Made by a program: the position numbers and the translations under genes. Positions 12,210-24,067 of a DNA stretch of 64,000 nucleotides are shown here, piece after piece. A model generated the notes under the pieces. That model worked only from the letters and a program-made list of their open reading frames with translations. It ran no database searches and was not told the origin of the DNA. Source of the DNA: Liriodendron chinense (lineage: Eukaryota; Streptophyta; Magnoliopsida; Magnoliales; Magnoliaceae); the NCBI GenBank assembly GCA_003013855.2, contig ML058505.1, forward strand, positions 4,271,331 through 4,335,330, given 5' to 3'. Every line of letters starts with the position of its first letter. Position 1 is the stretch's first letter.

Positions 12210-12413
12210 GGTCTTCAAACCAGAAAGAGGGAAAAATGAAAAAAAAGGCGGAAAAGAGGGAGAGAGAGAGGGAGAGAGAGAGGGGGGGCATCGCAGAAGG
12301 CAGACCCTCGGTGGAAGAAGAAGAAGAAGAAGAAACGGATGAGGATCCTCAACCGCAGCCGTAGCTGCATCATGCACTGTTAGTGCACTTTTCTGTGGCA
12401 TACTAGTGCACCT

Positions 12414-14263
12414 TGTTTGTCAATTACTTAGGTCAGTGAGTCTAGTGTCGGTTGGGCTTAATGAAGACGAAGACCAAAGACTCAAGATGGACCGGCTGCA
12501 TCAAGAAAGGAGAAACAGGTAAATGTGATGCCTTGGTGTGCCTTGCCTTGACCATAACCTAACCCATAACCTCTTAGATGACTTGGACCAACTAGGTATA
12601 CCCTTAGTCATCATCATTAGTCTTAGAACTCCATGAAAAACATGATAAGATAGACTAATTTAAGAGGTGGAAGCTGCTGTAAACAAAATAGCTCAAAATA
12701 GCAGTTTCTGATTGATCTCCGATCAATCGGACGTTGGCTCCGATAGGACTGCGATCAATCGGACAGAAGCTCCGATCAATCGGAAATTGTCCCAGAAAAA
12801 ATTGAAAACTCACTGGACATATTTCCGATCAATCGGACAGTCTTCCGATCCATCGGAAGGGGCCGTCCGATCAATCGAACAGTGTTCCGATCAATCGAAA
12901 TTTCTTCCAGAGACTTCTCTGGATAGATTTCCGATCAATCGGACTGGGCTCCGATCAATCGGACCATTTTTCCGATCAATCGGAGATACGAGAATCTGCC
13001 CCTTTTTTGACCGTTGGAAGAAAATCTATTTAAAAGGGGGATTCGTTTTTTGAGGAAAGAGGGGATTTTGAGGAGATAGAAGCCACCATTGCTAGAGATC
13101 ATTAGAGGCTCTATCCCAAACCTAAAGCAAGTCATTCTCCTTGTGTTTTCATCACAAGCTTGGGCTATTCAATGGCATCTTGAGAATGGACTTGTTCCCT
13201 CTTGATTCCTAGGGTTTAGACACCTTGATGATAGTTAAATCCTTTGTCTAAACACTGCCTAGGAGTCCATTTAGGTGCATTCTTCTAGGAAACCCATTTC
13301 CTACCATTTGTAGAGGTTTCACCATTCCCTAGCACCTTGGGCATCTCCAATGGAGCATCACATGCAAGGTAGCTGATCTTGGAGCTGAAGCCTTGGCAAA
13401 GCAACGGCGTCAACGATCGGGGGAGCACAAGGGGAGCTGATTCAAGCACGGGAAAGCGAGAAGAAGCAACCCAAGACGGCGCAACAAGGGGCTCAATCCG
13501 ACAAGTAAGGTTGTCTTGTTAAGAGTTCATCCACTCAATTCCCTGTGGGAGTTGAGTGTAGAGTTTGTTTGACAAACTCGCCCCGGGGTCGTGAGCTGAT
13601 CCTTGGCCTATTAGTTGGGACTAAAATCTAGGGACGTCAGCCGTTCCTTGACACGTTAGTCGGGCCTAAAACAAAGTCTCCAAGGGGGAGCCACCAACAC
13701 GGGTGCAAACGTGTAGGTTGGGAGGAACCTGTAAACTCCCCGGTTGGGTGGATCCGAGTTAAAATACATTGGTTGGGAGGAACCAGATTTAAACTCCCCA
13801 GTGAATGTCAGTGTGCTCAAAGGGGTTGAGTACTTGAACCGGGAGTGGAGTAGAGAAGTAGTCGAACCACTATACATCGTTGTGTTTGTGATTGTTCTTG
13901 AGCTCATTTCTCTTTATGCATTATGTTTAATTGATTAATTATGAATGCTTAGTTAGGAATGTATGCTAGGCACTTGATAGGCACATCCACACTCATAAGA
14001 TGTCCTTTCACTACCTCAAGTAGACTTGAACTTCTTGATCCATCCTCACTCAAGTCTATTTGAGTAGCATAGATTAGGTTCTTCATTAGCTTAATCTTTT
14101 AATTAATCTATGCTTGTTTAGACTAGGTTGTTTATAGCTTTTATCATATGCTAGTCTTTTGATTGGACCCACTTAGGCTTGGAAGCCAAAGTGTTATCGC
14201 TTACGTAGTTCAATTTGTTAAATTTGTTAAGTAGGCGAAAAGATTTTAAAAAGGTCCTAATCA
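12414..14263 (+). repeat. Probable solo LTR, Sirevirus-like copia
   Basis: About 1.85 kb with no coding region. Recognisable LTR features are the start TGTTTGTC, a block around 13700-13880 with paired GGTTGGGAGGAACC units, a CGAACCACTATACATCGTTGTG block typical of Sire-type LTRs, and the end GGTCCTAATCA followed by CCCCCTCC. No flanking polyprotein exists on either side, so it is probably a solo LTR left by recombination. A clear 5-bp target duplication was not seen, so the boundaries are approximate. Confidence 0.5.
12710..12995. repeat. Hairpin-motif minisatellite TCCGATCAATCGGA
   Basis: About ten copies of TCCGATCAATCGGA, some with one substitution, are spaced 12 to 40 bp apart. Each is a TCCGAT/ATCGGA inverted pair around a CA spacer. 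It lies in the 5' half of the probable solo LTR. Confidence 0.85.
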
Positions 14264-14517
14264 CCCCCTCCTATAGGTTTAGCCATAATTATAGTTGCTC
14301 TTTAAGCTTTCGCACGTGTATGCATAGGGTGTCGTGTTAGACTACCCGATGCAATTTCATGCACAGCCCAGCCGCTTCTTCGAGCTTGTTTCCTACATAT
14401 TGAAGATCGGCAATGACCGTGGATCGATCCACGTTTGGCCCACCAGATCCCGGTTCCGATCAACAAATCCTCTCTTGCAGGTACCCATTTTTTTAAATTT
14501 TTATGTATTCACGCCGA

Positions 14518-14682
14518 TTTTGAGTACACGCTACACACTACATGTGCGTTGCATACGCTACAGCCCCTGTTGCGTACGCTACAGGGGAAACACGCTATTT
14601 TCATGCGCTATGTAGCATTTTTGGTACGCTACGCTACGTAGCATACGCTACACGCTACGCTATAACGCTATTTAAAACACTG
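14518..14682. repeat. Right hAT terminal and subterminal repeats
   Basis: Repeated TACGCTACA and GTAGCATACGCTACACGC units lead to the terminal repeat and the ending CACTG at 14682. The motif is the complement of that at the left end. It is followed directly by the GTTTCACC duplication. Confidence 0.85.
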
Positions 14683-15246
14683 GTTTCACCCCAATCATAT
14701 CCCTCCTCGCAACTCGTCATCTTCCTTTCCCTCTTCTCTTTCTTCCTCCTCGGAACAAGTCGGCCCTTTGGCTATGATTCCAGCCCCTTCATCTTCCTCT
14801 TCGCCAACTCTAGGTCCCTCTACTTTGCCTGAGAGGAGTTTGGAAGCAGTTTTGGATGTGCCTCCGTTGAGAACGACCTTCTTGACTATTTGCCCTGACT
14901 TTAGCTAGAAGGAGCCATATTCTCCCTCGAGTTTAGGGGTGGAGCTAGGGAAAGTAGTTGAGGTGATTAAAAAAAAGAAATGGATCTGGATGCAGTTTGC
15001 CATGTAGGGAGGCTCCTTGGAGTCGTGTTTGGTGAGACCGATGATGACTACTTAGCTATCTTCAAAGTAGTTGCTGAGAGGGGTCTTCGGGTGAATGTCG
15101 AATGGATATCCCTATCCGGGTCCTTGGGTGTTGCCAGCCCAAACAAGGAACTGCACTTGTTGGATGCTGGTGATCAGGGTATTCACGAGGCAATCCCTCG
15201 TCAGGCTAGGAAAAGGGAGAAGGGGTATTGTGGTGCATTCATGAAG
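14683..15246 (+). pseudogene. LINE ORF1 remnant, right of the hAT insertion
   Basis: Begins with the second copy of GTTTCACC. The encoded text continues the Ser/Pro-rich ORF1, then matches the C-terminal part of the ORF1 at 55273-54914 (KKKWI..A..HVGR..G..FG, then a DYLAIF/DFVALF stretch). Several stops and frame changes are present. ORF2 starts immediately after, at 15241. Confidence 0.6.
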
Positions 15247-18200
15247 ATCATGTCCTGGAATGTTCGAGGGTTGGGATGTCCCCAAAAATGATCCCAGGTC
15301 AAAGATATTTGTTTTCGATTAAAAGCTAATATCATTGTTTTGCAGGAAACAAAGCTTCAATCTATTGATAGAGGTCTTGTCAATTCTCTGTGGAGTAGCA
15401 AAGGTAAGGACTGGATTGCTAATGATTCCGTTTGGAGGTATCTTAGTTATGTGGGATACATCTAGGCGATCCATAGTCGATAGTTGGTCGGGTTGCTTTT
15501 CTATTAACGCTGTTTTTAGAGAAACTTCTTCAGGATTTTAGTGGGTTTTCTCGGGTATCTATGGCCCTACCTCTCCGCAAGCTCGTCCCGCTCTCTGGCT
15601 TGAGCTATCCTCTGTCTCTATCAGGTGGAGCCTCCTGTGGTTGATCGATGGAGATTTTAATGTTATTAGATTCTTCTCGGAATGCTCTGGCAGCTTGAGT
15701 ATTACTTCTTCTATGAGACTTTTTTTTTATTGGGTTTACAATCATGGGCTGTTGGACTTGCCCATGGGAGGTGTGCAGTTCTCTTGGTCCAATAGAAGAG
15801 ACCCCCCCTCGATGTCCCTCCTTGATAGATTTCTCCGTTCTTCTGATTGGATGGCCCACTTTTCTTTTGCTCATCAGAGGGGTTTACCCAATCTGATTTC
15901 AAATCACTGCCCTATTTTGCCTAAGTCTGAAGAGCCCAACTGGGGGCCTAGACCTTTCAGATTTGAAATGGCCTGGTTCTAGTTCCAGGGGTTTAGTGAT
16001 CTTGTATCTGGTTGGTGGAATTCCTTTTCTGTTCAAGGGCATCTTGGATACATTCTGTTCAAGAAATTTCAAATGTTGAAGCTTAAATTGAAGTCTTGAC
16101 ACTTGGAGATTTTTGGAGCCAAGGAGGCGGAAACATCTTCCATTCTCTTGGCTATTCAAGAATTGGATATCAAAGAAGAGGGTGTCATTTTGTCAGAGGA
16201 AGAGAGGTCGTTGAGATCCCAACTTTTTTCTGCATATTGTGGGAGAGTGAAAGAGGAAGAAACTAAGTGGAGACAAAAGGATCTAGAGCCTTGTGGCTTA
16301 AGGATGGGGACAAGAACACTAAATTTTTTTCATAATTTTGCGATTGCCCACTCTCGTATTAATTCGATTATAGCTTTAGAAATTGACAACGTTGTCATGT
16401 TTGATGATACTATTTGTAACCACATTGTTCATTTCTATTCTTCCTTACTCTCTATAGATAATGTTGATCGTCCGATGATTGATAACCTCCCTTTTAGGTT
16501 GATCTTAGAGGAAGAAGACATAGAGTTGGAAAGACCAGTGGACCTAGAAGAGATTAAAGCTGCGGTTTGGGACCTTGATAGTGATAAAGCCCCAGGCCCG
16601 GACAGATTCCCAATAGCGTTCTTTAAGAACTTCTGGGATCTAATCAAAGAGGATATTCTAACTTTCGTGAAGGAACTGTTCGAGGAAAAGATTTTGTCAG
16701 CTGAACTGGGGAGTACTTTTCTGGCCCTCATTTCAAAGTTGGAAAGTGCTCAAAATATAAAGGACTTTCGTCCCATTAGTTTGGTGGGTAGCTCGTATAA
16801 GATCCTCTCCAAAATCTTAGCCCAGAGAATCAGGCAGGTTATGGCTAAGGTAGTGTCCCCATTTCAATTTGCATTTGTTAAAGGCAGACAAATTCTTGAT
16901 TCTGCACTTATAGCTAATGAATGTTTGGATTCTTATGCTAGAGAAAGAAAGGCAGGGATAATTTGTAAACTTGATATTCAAAAAGCCTACGACCACATTG
17001 ATTGGTCTTTTTGGACTATATGCTCCAGAGATTGGGGTTTGGTTTCGTGTGGAGAAAATGGATAAGAATTTGCATGTCTTCTCCAAAATATTCCATTCTC
17101 ATTAACAGTGCTCCCTGTGGGTTCTTTAAAGCTTCCCGTGGTCTTCGCGAAGGGGATCCCCTATCTCCTTTTCTTTTTGTATTGGTTACAGAAGCTCTTA
17201 GTAGTATGTTGTCTAGAGGGTAGGAGATGTGATTGTATAAAGGTTTTTTGCTCCCTAACCTCCTTTTAGAATCAATCATCTTCAGTTCGCTGACGATACT
17301 CTGCTTTTTTGTGAAGCGGAGGATGTTATGCTCTCCTTTTTTAGTATGTTAATCTGCTGGTTTCAAGTCGTTTCTAGTTTGAAGATCAACACTTTGAAAT
17401 CTGAACTTTTTGGTATCAACCTGTCCTCTAAAATCTGTCATTCTTTTGTGGATTGTCTAGGATGCAAGGCAGGCTCCCTTCCTACTCTTTACTTGGGCCT
17501 ACCTAAGCCTCCCATATCCATATGGAATAATAATTTGGAAAGGATGGATAGAAAAATGTCTTCTTGGAATTGTAATTTCTTAAGTTTAGGGGGAAGAATT
17601 AACCTTATTAATGTTCCCTTGTCTAGTTTGCTTGTATTTTTCTTATCTCTTTTCATGTGCCCCAAGTCTGTGATTGCCAGGTTGGATCAAAAGCGCAGAA
17701 ACTTCTTATGGCAAGGAAATTCTGAATCCTTTAAATTTCTGCTGCTAAAATGGGAGGAGGTTTATACCTCGTTTGATCTAGGCGGTGCTAATATAAAAAA
17801 TCTGGCTTTGATGAACAAGGCTCTCCTTGGGAAATGGATTTGGAGGTTTGGAGTTGAGCAAAATTCTTTGTGGAGGCAGGTGATAGCTACCAAGTATGGT
17901 ACGTCTCCTTTTGGGTGGTGGCCGAAAGATTCTTCTCTGTACAGATCCTCCTCCTTATGGAAAAATATCGCCAAGCTGGCTCTGTCCATTTTTAATTACG
18001 TCATCTTCAATTTAGGGGACGACAACGGGATAAGGTTTTGGCTTGATCATTGGTGTGGTAATGTTACGCTGGCTGTGGCTTTCCCTTCTATATTTACTCT
18101 GTGTTCTTTTCCTTTTGCCACTGTTAAAGATTGCTTCTTCCATAATGGCCAAGGAGGTGTTTGGATTCCTCTGTTTAGAAGGAATTTCGACGATCAGGAG

Positions 18201-18803
18201 ACTTAAGACCTTATTTCCCTTCTTTCTCTATTGCAAGCTCCTCGCCCGATTCCCTTCGAAGCCGATTCTTTGGCGTGGAATCTTTCTAAGTCAGGATCGT
18301 TTTCGGTAAAATCGCTCTACAAGGCCCTGTCTTCCTCCATCGAAGTCATTTCTTGTTGTCATTTCGGAGCGGTCTGGTCCTATGGGGTGCCTCCTAAGGT
18401 GGCACCTTTTGCGTGGTTAGCGGGCAGGTACAAAATCCTCACTATTGATAACCCGAAGAAGAGAGGAATGGCTCTTCCCAGTGCTTGTCTGTTGAGCTTG
18501 CGAAACGAAGAATCTATGGACCACCTGTTCATCCACTGCGATTTTGTGTCGGACATCTAGTGGAACGTTCTCCGCCTGGCGGGGTATTCGTGGGTCATGC
18601 CCTCTTCTATTGACAACCTCTTCTGCTCTTGGCATGCGGAGCATGGAGGTGTGTTGGGAACGAGGAGAAGGCGTTCGATTCTTCTCGCGGTTTTGTGGGC
18701 AGTGTGGGCCGAACGCAACAATAGGGTGTTCAGAAGTAGGAGCTCGTCCAAAGCAGTGGTTTTCGTGAGGGTGCTTTTGTTGTTTAGAGATTGGGCTCCA
18801 TAG
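15241..18803 (+). pseudogene. L1-type LINE ORF2: endonuclease, RT, zinc knuckle
   Basis: The frame starts with MKIMSWNVRGLGCPQK, the usual beginning of a plant L1 APE-type endonuclease. A stop follows at once. Later pieces carry the endonuclease end (LPMGGVQFSWSNRR, 15641-15982) and the reverse transcriptase: DKAPGPDRFPIAFFK near 16585, FRPISLVGSSYKILSK, FVKGRQILDSALIANE, LDIQKAYDHIDW, GLREGDPLSPFLF near 17140, and the catalytic FADD near 17288-17299. The C-terminal region has WRFGVEQNSLWRQVIATKYG and the HLFIHCDF part of the terminal zinc-binding domain. In an active element this protein would nick the target and copy its RNA. At least six stops or frame changes make it inactive. Confidence 0.9.
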
Positions 18804-18926
18804 TTGGCCCTCGTCCAAACTAGTGGTGTTCGCGAGTTTTTTTTTTTTTTTTTTAGGGTGTAATTTGGCTTCGGCCCTTGTTCTCTAATAAAGAGTTCTC
18901 GTCTTTCAAAAAAAAATAAAAAAATC
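18804..18926 (+). other. LINE 3' UTR and poly(A) tail
   Basis: A T run at about 18838-18854, then AATAAAGAGTTCTCGTC and an A-rich tail (18908-18926). This marks the 3' end of the plus-strand LINE. A matching target duplication at the 5' end was not found because that end is missing. Confidence 0.7.
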
Positions 18927-19252
18927 ATGTGTCTTTTAACATCTCTTGAAGTTTCACTGAATACTTCCACCATTTCCCAATGTTTCCCCAACGTTTCTCT
19001 TAGACAATGATACATTTCCCAACATCTGTGAAATTATTGACGATATCGATACACGTTTTAGTATATGAGGGGTGCGATACATACAATGATAAAGATACAT
19101 AAAAGACTGTCTGTGAGTGAGTTCTTGTTATTTGGTGATCTATTGCAACTTTCTTTTGCTAGTATCTTGTTGCGTTTTTTTCCCCCTGTGAATGCTAGTG
19201 AGAAGGTATAATGAGGGCTTGTTCACTTACCGACAATAGGGCCTTATGGAAA
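18927..19252. other. Intergenic sequence, nothing recognised
   Basis: No conserved coding frame, RNA gene or element end seen. Short open frames are random. Confidence 0.6.
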
Positions 19253-19322
19253 CATGATTCGTAAAGCCAACCCGAAGTAGTTGGGACTAGGCTATGATAA
19301 TGGTGGTGATGTTGATGATGAT
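19253..19322 (+). repeat. 3' tail of an RTE-type LINE
   Basis: AAGCCAACCCGAAGTAGTTGGGACTAGGC followed by a GATGATGATG-like microsatellite. This matches the typical end of plant RTE LINEs (CCCAA..TAGTTGGGA..AAGGC plus a TTG or GATG tail). The main body is missing. A second copy is at 57987-58035. Confidence 0.55.
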
Positions 19323-19608
19323 TGGTGTATCTGTTATCTGAGTTGATTGGCTCGATTGTACATTGGATATGCGTTGAACCGACCGAGCATCATGATTTGA
19401 CAATCTTGTGCACTTCATGCTTGCTACTAGTCTGTTGGCCTTTGGCTTCAATCGTTCTAAGTGTTCTCTTATGGATATAGCCCCTTTATTTGGAGGACAA
19501 GCAATAGGTTGGGCAGGATGCCAGAACTCGGCACTAAATAATAGAGACAGACACACCAATGTGCTTAGATCTTAAAATCATCCTCAGTGACAGAAAGAGG
19601 GCCTTTTT

Positions 19609-19800
19609 GGGTCCTTACTCATGGTTCAGTGGTAGACTCACAAGAGTTTCAACACAGAGGCATGGGTTCAAGTACCCATTGTGGGGTGTGTGTGTGGGTG
19701 TGAGTGTGTGTAAATGAGAAAAAAAAGAAAAGAAAGAAAAGAAAAAAGAAAAAAGAAAAAAGAAAAAAGAAAAAAGAAAAAAGAAAAAGAAAAGAGGGCT
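19609..19800 (+). mobile_element. tRNA-derived SINE-like element
   Basis: TGGTTCAGTGGTAGACTC (19622-19639) fits a polymerase III A box, and GGGTTCAAGTACCC (19664-19677) fits a B box 25 bp downstream. Then come a GTGTGTGTGG block and a long AAAAAG-rich tail (19718-19795). The arrangement resembles the Au-type SINE of flowering plants. It is not a tRNA gene, since no cloverleaf with an acceptor stem can be drawn. No target duplication was established. Confidence 0.6.
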
Positions 19801-20936
19801 TGGGAAATCTATCATGGAGAATGAGCTCAGTGAAAAAAAAAATGAAGGTTGTTGCCGTTCTTGAAAATAATGTGGCCGCTTACCTTCTTCTTCCTTTTTT
19901 CCTTTTTTTTTTTCCTAGTAGCACCCATTTTTTCATGCCTAACATAAGTAACATGAACTTGAATGGTATGGGGGAAGGGAAGTGAGATCTACTGATTGAT
20001 TTGATATTAGATGAGCGGCCGTACTATGATCATTTAGGAGCACACTTTGGAGCCCCACGCGCTCCACACAAGAAATAATTGTTATGCGGTCGGTCAACTA
20101 TTTTGCTGGCAGCCTATCAAATCAGATCACGTATTCTATGCCTACCATAAGTAATATGAACCTGTACCAATCCCCAACTCGCTTGCATCTGATGAGCAAT
20201 TGAAGTCTTCCTTGAATTTTTCCATGCTTTTGCCAAACACATCAGATTGTTTTCATCTCTATCAGTATTGTGTCCATCCTCCTACTTTGAACTTGCTCTA
20301 TTTATTAGTTTTCTCCTGCCATCATTTGCTCTTGCTCATGCTTCTCGAGGAACTGCCCTCATATAAGGAAGTTTTCTATTGAGCTGAAAATTTATAGTTC
20401 AAAATATCATATTCGAGGTGAGATTACACAATTGAAGTTGATTCACACAAGTTGAAATTTGAAACTACATTTTATTTATTTTCGTGCTAGAAAATTCAGA
20501 AAAAAAATTGAATCAATTGAATACAATGTGAAACAATAGAAAAGGCCTGAGAAGTTCAAAGAAAGAATTCGCTAATTTAGTGATGATGCTTTAGTGGAAA
20601 AACATTGTTTACTATCATCGAGTTGTTGTGTTGGAATGATCTGTTGTGTTATTTCATAATACATGATTATCTTAAAGAGAGGTTCAAGAAATAAAATAGA
20701 AATGACTAAGAGACCCACACTTACATTTTATGCACATATCTCTTACCCTTACATAACCCATACATGCATAGATGCACAGGGGATGCAATCCATTTCTAAT
20801 ACTACCTCTCAAACTAACACTAGTGGGTCAGTAAGTGTTCAATGAATGCATTTTGTGTTGCAGTAAGATATCAATAGTTTGTATTGTGCTTAATACATGT
20901 AAAGTGGTACGATGCCCTTTTGGCATTGCTTGTTGT
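19801..20936. other. Intergenic sequence, nothing recognised
   Basis: AT-rich, with T runs near 19895-19915. No gene, element end or RNA recognised. Confidence 0.55.
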
Positions 20937-21536
20937 TGTTGGGAATAAAACGTCGGCAGCGGAAGCAAAAGCTGAACAACACCACAACAAAATATTCGAA
21001 TCTAACGAGCAACACAATGCAACCAATCACAAAAGCATTCAACCACACAAAGACAATTCGATTTTACATGGAAAAACCCCTCAATGGGTAAAAAACCATG
21101 GCACAAAGCGATCCACTATGATTCAAAAGATTACAGAGATTGACAGCCCACAAGCAAGAAAAACGAAGAATAGACCCAGGCTCTCTCCCTCTCTCTCTCT
21201 CTCAAAACACTCTCCCCTCTTCCTAATACACTTAGGAAACCTTGGACACCTTAGGATTACTCCTAATCTCGATTACAACTCGTTTATATAGGCAACAAAC
21301 CAAAATTAGAAACTTCTTACGCAAATCCACCTTTCTACGTAAGAAAACGCATGCACAAAAGACAGTCTAGAGAGGAATTTACTAAATTTGTCAAGTTGCC
21401 TCAACAGCCGACTGGTCGCCCGATCACATGACCTGTGAAATCTTTCTAGAGCATATACTGCACTCGCTGTCCAAAAACGGACCGGTCATACCGGTCATGG
21501 ACCCTGTCAATGCACAATTTGAAGGCTCTTCCAACA
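20937..21536 (-). repeat. Copia LTR 0 (3' LTR of the gag/protease copy)
   Basis: Runs from TGTTGGGAATAAAACG to CTCTTCCAACA, with inverted TGTTGG/CCAACA ends. The polypurine tract GGTGGAGAT (minus strand) lies immediately to its right. It includes the GTGGAAAAACCCC...GGGTAAAAAACC motif and a CT microsatellite near 21180-21205. It resembles LTR 4 more than LTRs 1-3. Confidence 0.78.
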
Positions 21537-22994
21537 ATCTCCACCGAGGCTTCAAACGTCGAATCAAATCATCTTCGCTTTCTTCGTCATCTCATCTTCA
21601 TCATAGCTCCACCACTTCTCGTGCCTCCATCAACCCTATCCTTGCACTTTCACGCCCTTTACCGCTCTTTTCATGTGGCCCTTGGGCACTTGTCACATAC
21701 GAGCAACCGTGGATTCCGCTGCCGATCCCGCAGCTCCACCATGAAACGTGCTTCCTGATCAACTGTAAAGATGGCCACACCTCCGTGCCTTCATCCAAAC
21801 GAGTGCCGCCCTTATCACTTTACAACGATGATCGCGGTCGATGAACACACACCCTTTCGCCTCGAGTGCACCAAGAGAGATCACATTCTTCTTCATCTTG
21901 TGGACATGCCTCACATCTTCCAGGACTCGTTCGATCCCATCAAACATCCTGATGCGCACCGTACCAATACCCAGCACCTTGTGAGCGTAGCCATCGCCCA
22001 CAAAGCGATCCACCATTATACTTCCTGTATGTCATGAATGAACTCCGGTCAGGACAAACGTGACATGAAGTACCTGAATCCAGGATCCACTCTCTACCAT
22101 GAGATCCCTTGCCAAATACAGTCAGAACTTTACAAAGATCGTCACCGTCCTCTACAGTATTAGCTCCCTCTCCAGAAGAATTTTTATACTTATATTACTT
22201 CAACTTGGGATTCTGACAATCCTCTCTCTTGTGGTCTTCCTGACCACAATTCCAGCACCGCATCTTGGCTTTCCCTTTGCCCTTGGCTTTAGATCCCAAT
22301 TTAGAATATCCCCCACCATGCTCAGAATTTCTTCCCCTTATAATCAGTGTCTCTGAGGAAGAACGAGAACCCACGTCACCGCTTTTCTTTCTCATCGCCT
22401 TTGACTGGAGGGCTGAGATAGCGATCTCAATGTTGATGGTCTCCCTCCCTGCGTACAAAAAGTCCCTGAATGACTCGTATGAATCTGGAAGAGAATTTAA
22501 CAGGATGCATGCTTGATATTCACCCTTCATTGGCTCATCTATCTCCACCAATTTGCAAACCAGCCGATTGAACGGGCTTAAGTGGTCCTCCACATCTGCC
22601 CCCTCCGCCATCCTTAAGGTGAACAATTGCATCAATAGATTACATCCGGTTCTCTAGAGATTTCTTGGCATAGACCTTCTCTATCTTCGCCATCGTATTA
22701 GCCGCAGTCTTTTCCTTCATGATATTATAGAGAACATCATCCGTAAGGCACAACAGGATCGAGGTTTTGGCCTTATTGTCGAGCTTCGTCCACTCATCCT
22801 CTTTTATAGCCTTAGGTCACTTTCCAAGAGCTTCGTCAAGCCCTTGCTGAACTAGGAGGGATTCAATTTTCACCTTCCATAGTTTGAAGTTATTTTTGCC
22901 AAAGAACTTCTCTTACTTCGAACCTCGTGCTTGATCTATGTTCTCAGTCTCAGATTCGAATTTACTCTACCCCAACTTTAGCTCTGATACCACT
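21537..22994 (-). pseudogene. Copia internal region with gag and protease remnants
   Basis: Reading leftward from the primer-binding site (GTGGTATCAGAGCT, about 22980-22993), gag is open at 22635-22195 and includes a UBN2-type core and the CCHC knuckle CWNCGQEDHKREDC. Upstream gag up to about 22960 is in another frame. A protease remnant at 22016-21759 keeps the downstream LEDVRHVHKMKKNVISLG stretch. Integrase, RT and RNase H are absent: the region jumps straight to the 3' non-coding end. The segment is therefore a large internal-deletion derivative, flanked by LTR 0 and LTR 1. Confidence 0.82.
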
Positions 22995-23632
22995 TGTTAG
23001 GAACACTGGCAGCGAAAGCGAATCAAACGAGCAAACCATTATAGCAATCACGCAAGCAACAATCAAACACACAAGAAGGCAATCCGAATTTAACGTGGAA
23101 AAACCCCCTCACGGGTAAAAAACCACGTCACAAAGCGAACAATCGACTATGAGATCAAAAGTTACAAGAGATAGAAGAAACAAAACCCAGATCCCAGCCT
23201 CACAAGAGAAATCCTAAGCTACCCAAAGCTTATTCTCACATGAGACGGACAAGCTCAGTCCTTTTCATCATCCCAGAGAACCTCAAGCTTTCCCCTAGCT
23301 TTTTCTCTTGCCGTAGAACTCTCTCAATCCCCTTTAGGAAACCTGGCCTCAATGACAGAACTCCTAATCCTGCATTACACCTCTTTTATAGGTAGAAAAC
23401 CGAAATTAGAAACCTATTGTGCAAAACCGTGGAAGAGACTAACTTGCATAAGGAAACCTGCTGACCGGTCGCACGATCGGTCGCTGGTCCCTGCCGATCG
23501 GTCGTCAATTCTCGTAAACATTCGGAGAGTTCACTGCCCTGATCTCCAACATGACCGACCGGTCGGTCGCCTAACAACGACCGGTCAGTGACCCGTTGTT
23601 ACAGAAGATTGTTGAGGTGTCCGATTTCAACA
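22995..23632 (-). repeat. Copia LTR 1
   Basis: TGTTAGGAACACTGG... to ...GATTTCAACA, 638 bp. A primer-binding site is on its left and polypurine sequence on its right, so it serves two neighbouring internal segments. CCGACCGGTCGG palindromes lie at about 23458-23590. Confidence 0.8.
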
Positions 23633-24067
23633 ATCTCCACCACGACTCCAATCTTCATAGCAACACCTTGCCACACACCATCTTCAATCTCCTACTCCGT
23701 CATCATCATAGCTCCACCACCGCTTCTCATGCCTCATCGACTCTATCCTTGCACATTCATCCTCCTTGCTCTTCTCATGTGGCCCTTTGGCACTTGCCAC
23801 ATACAAGCAACCGTGGATCCTACTGCCGATCTCGCAGCTCCAACGTGAAACATGCTCCCGATCAAACCCAATTGCAGCTGATGAACCTGATTGAGATATT
23901 GGCGTACCGATCCACCTTCTTCCACTCTACTTCTTTCATAGATGCCGATCGCTTTCCATATTTTCTTTCACGGAATAATTCTTTATGTCGAATCCCATGC
24001 TTGAAGACGTCATCGATACCTTGTCTCAGATTCTGATCTACCTCCCAACGATTGCTCTAATATCACT
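23633..24067 (-). mobile_element. Short non-coding copia segment 1 (TRIM-like)
   Basis: 435 bp between LTR 1 and LTR 2. It has a polypurine tract at the left and a degenerate primer site (CTCTAATATCAC) at the right. The sequence matches the 3' non-coding end of the internal region at 21537-21760. There is no gag or pol. Two nearly identical segments follow. Confidence 0.75.

Larger units (their letters stand above)
4478..14682 (-). mobile_element. 10.2-kb hAT transposon with TIRs and 8-bp TSD
   Basis: The left end is CAGTGTTTTTAATAGCG. The right end, read inward, is CAGTGTTTTAAATAGCG. Both ends are flanked by GTTTCACC (4470-4477 and 14683-14690), an exact 8-bp target duplication as expected for hAT. 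About 120-165 bp inside each end are many copies of TAGCGT/GCTACG motifs, likely transposase-binding sites. The transposase gene (4987-7663, minus) lies near the left end. The remaining 7 kb is cargo: an array of small inverted-repeat elements (7740-12209) and a probable solo LTR (12414-14263). The insertion splits a LINE. A 538-bp relative with the same ends sits at 60717-61254. Confidence 0.92.

Noticed and set aside
19622..19677. Possible tRNA gene
   Set aside because: Only A- and B-box sequences are present. Acceptor and anticodon stems do not form, so a SINE fits better.
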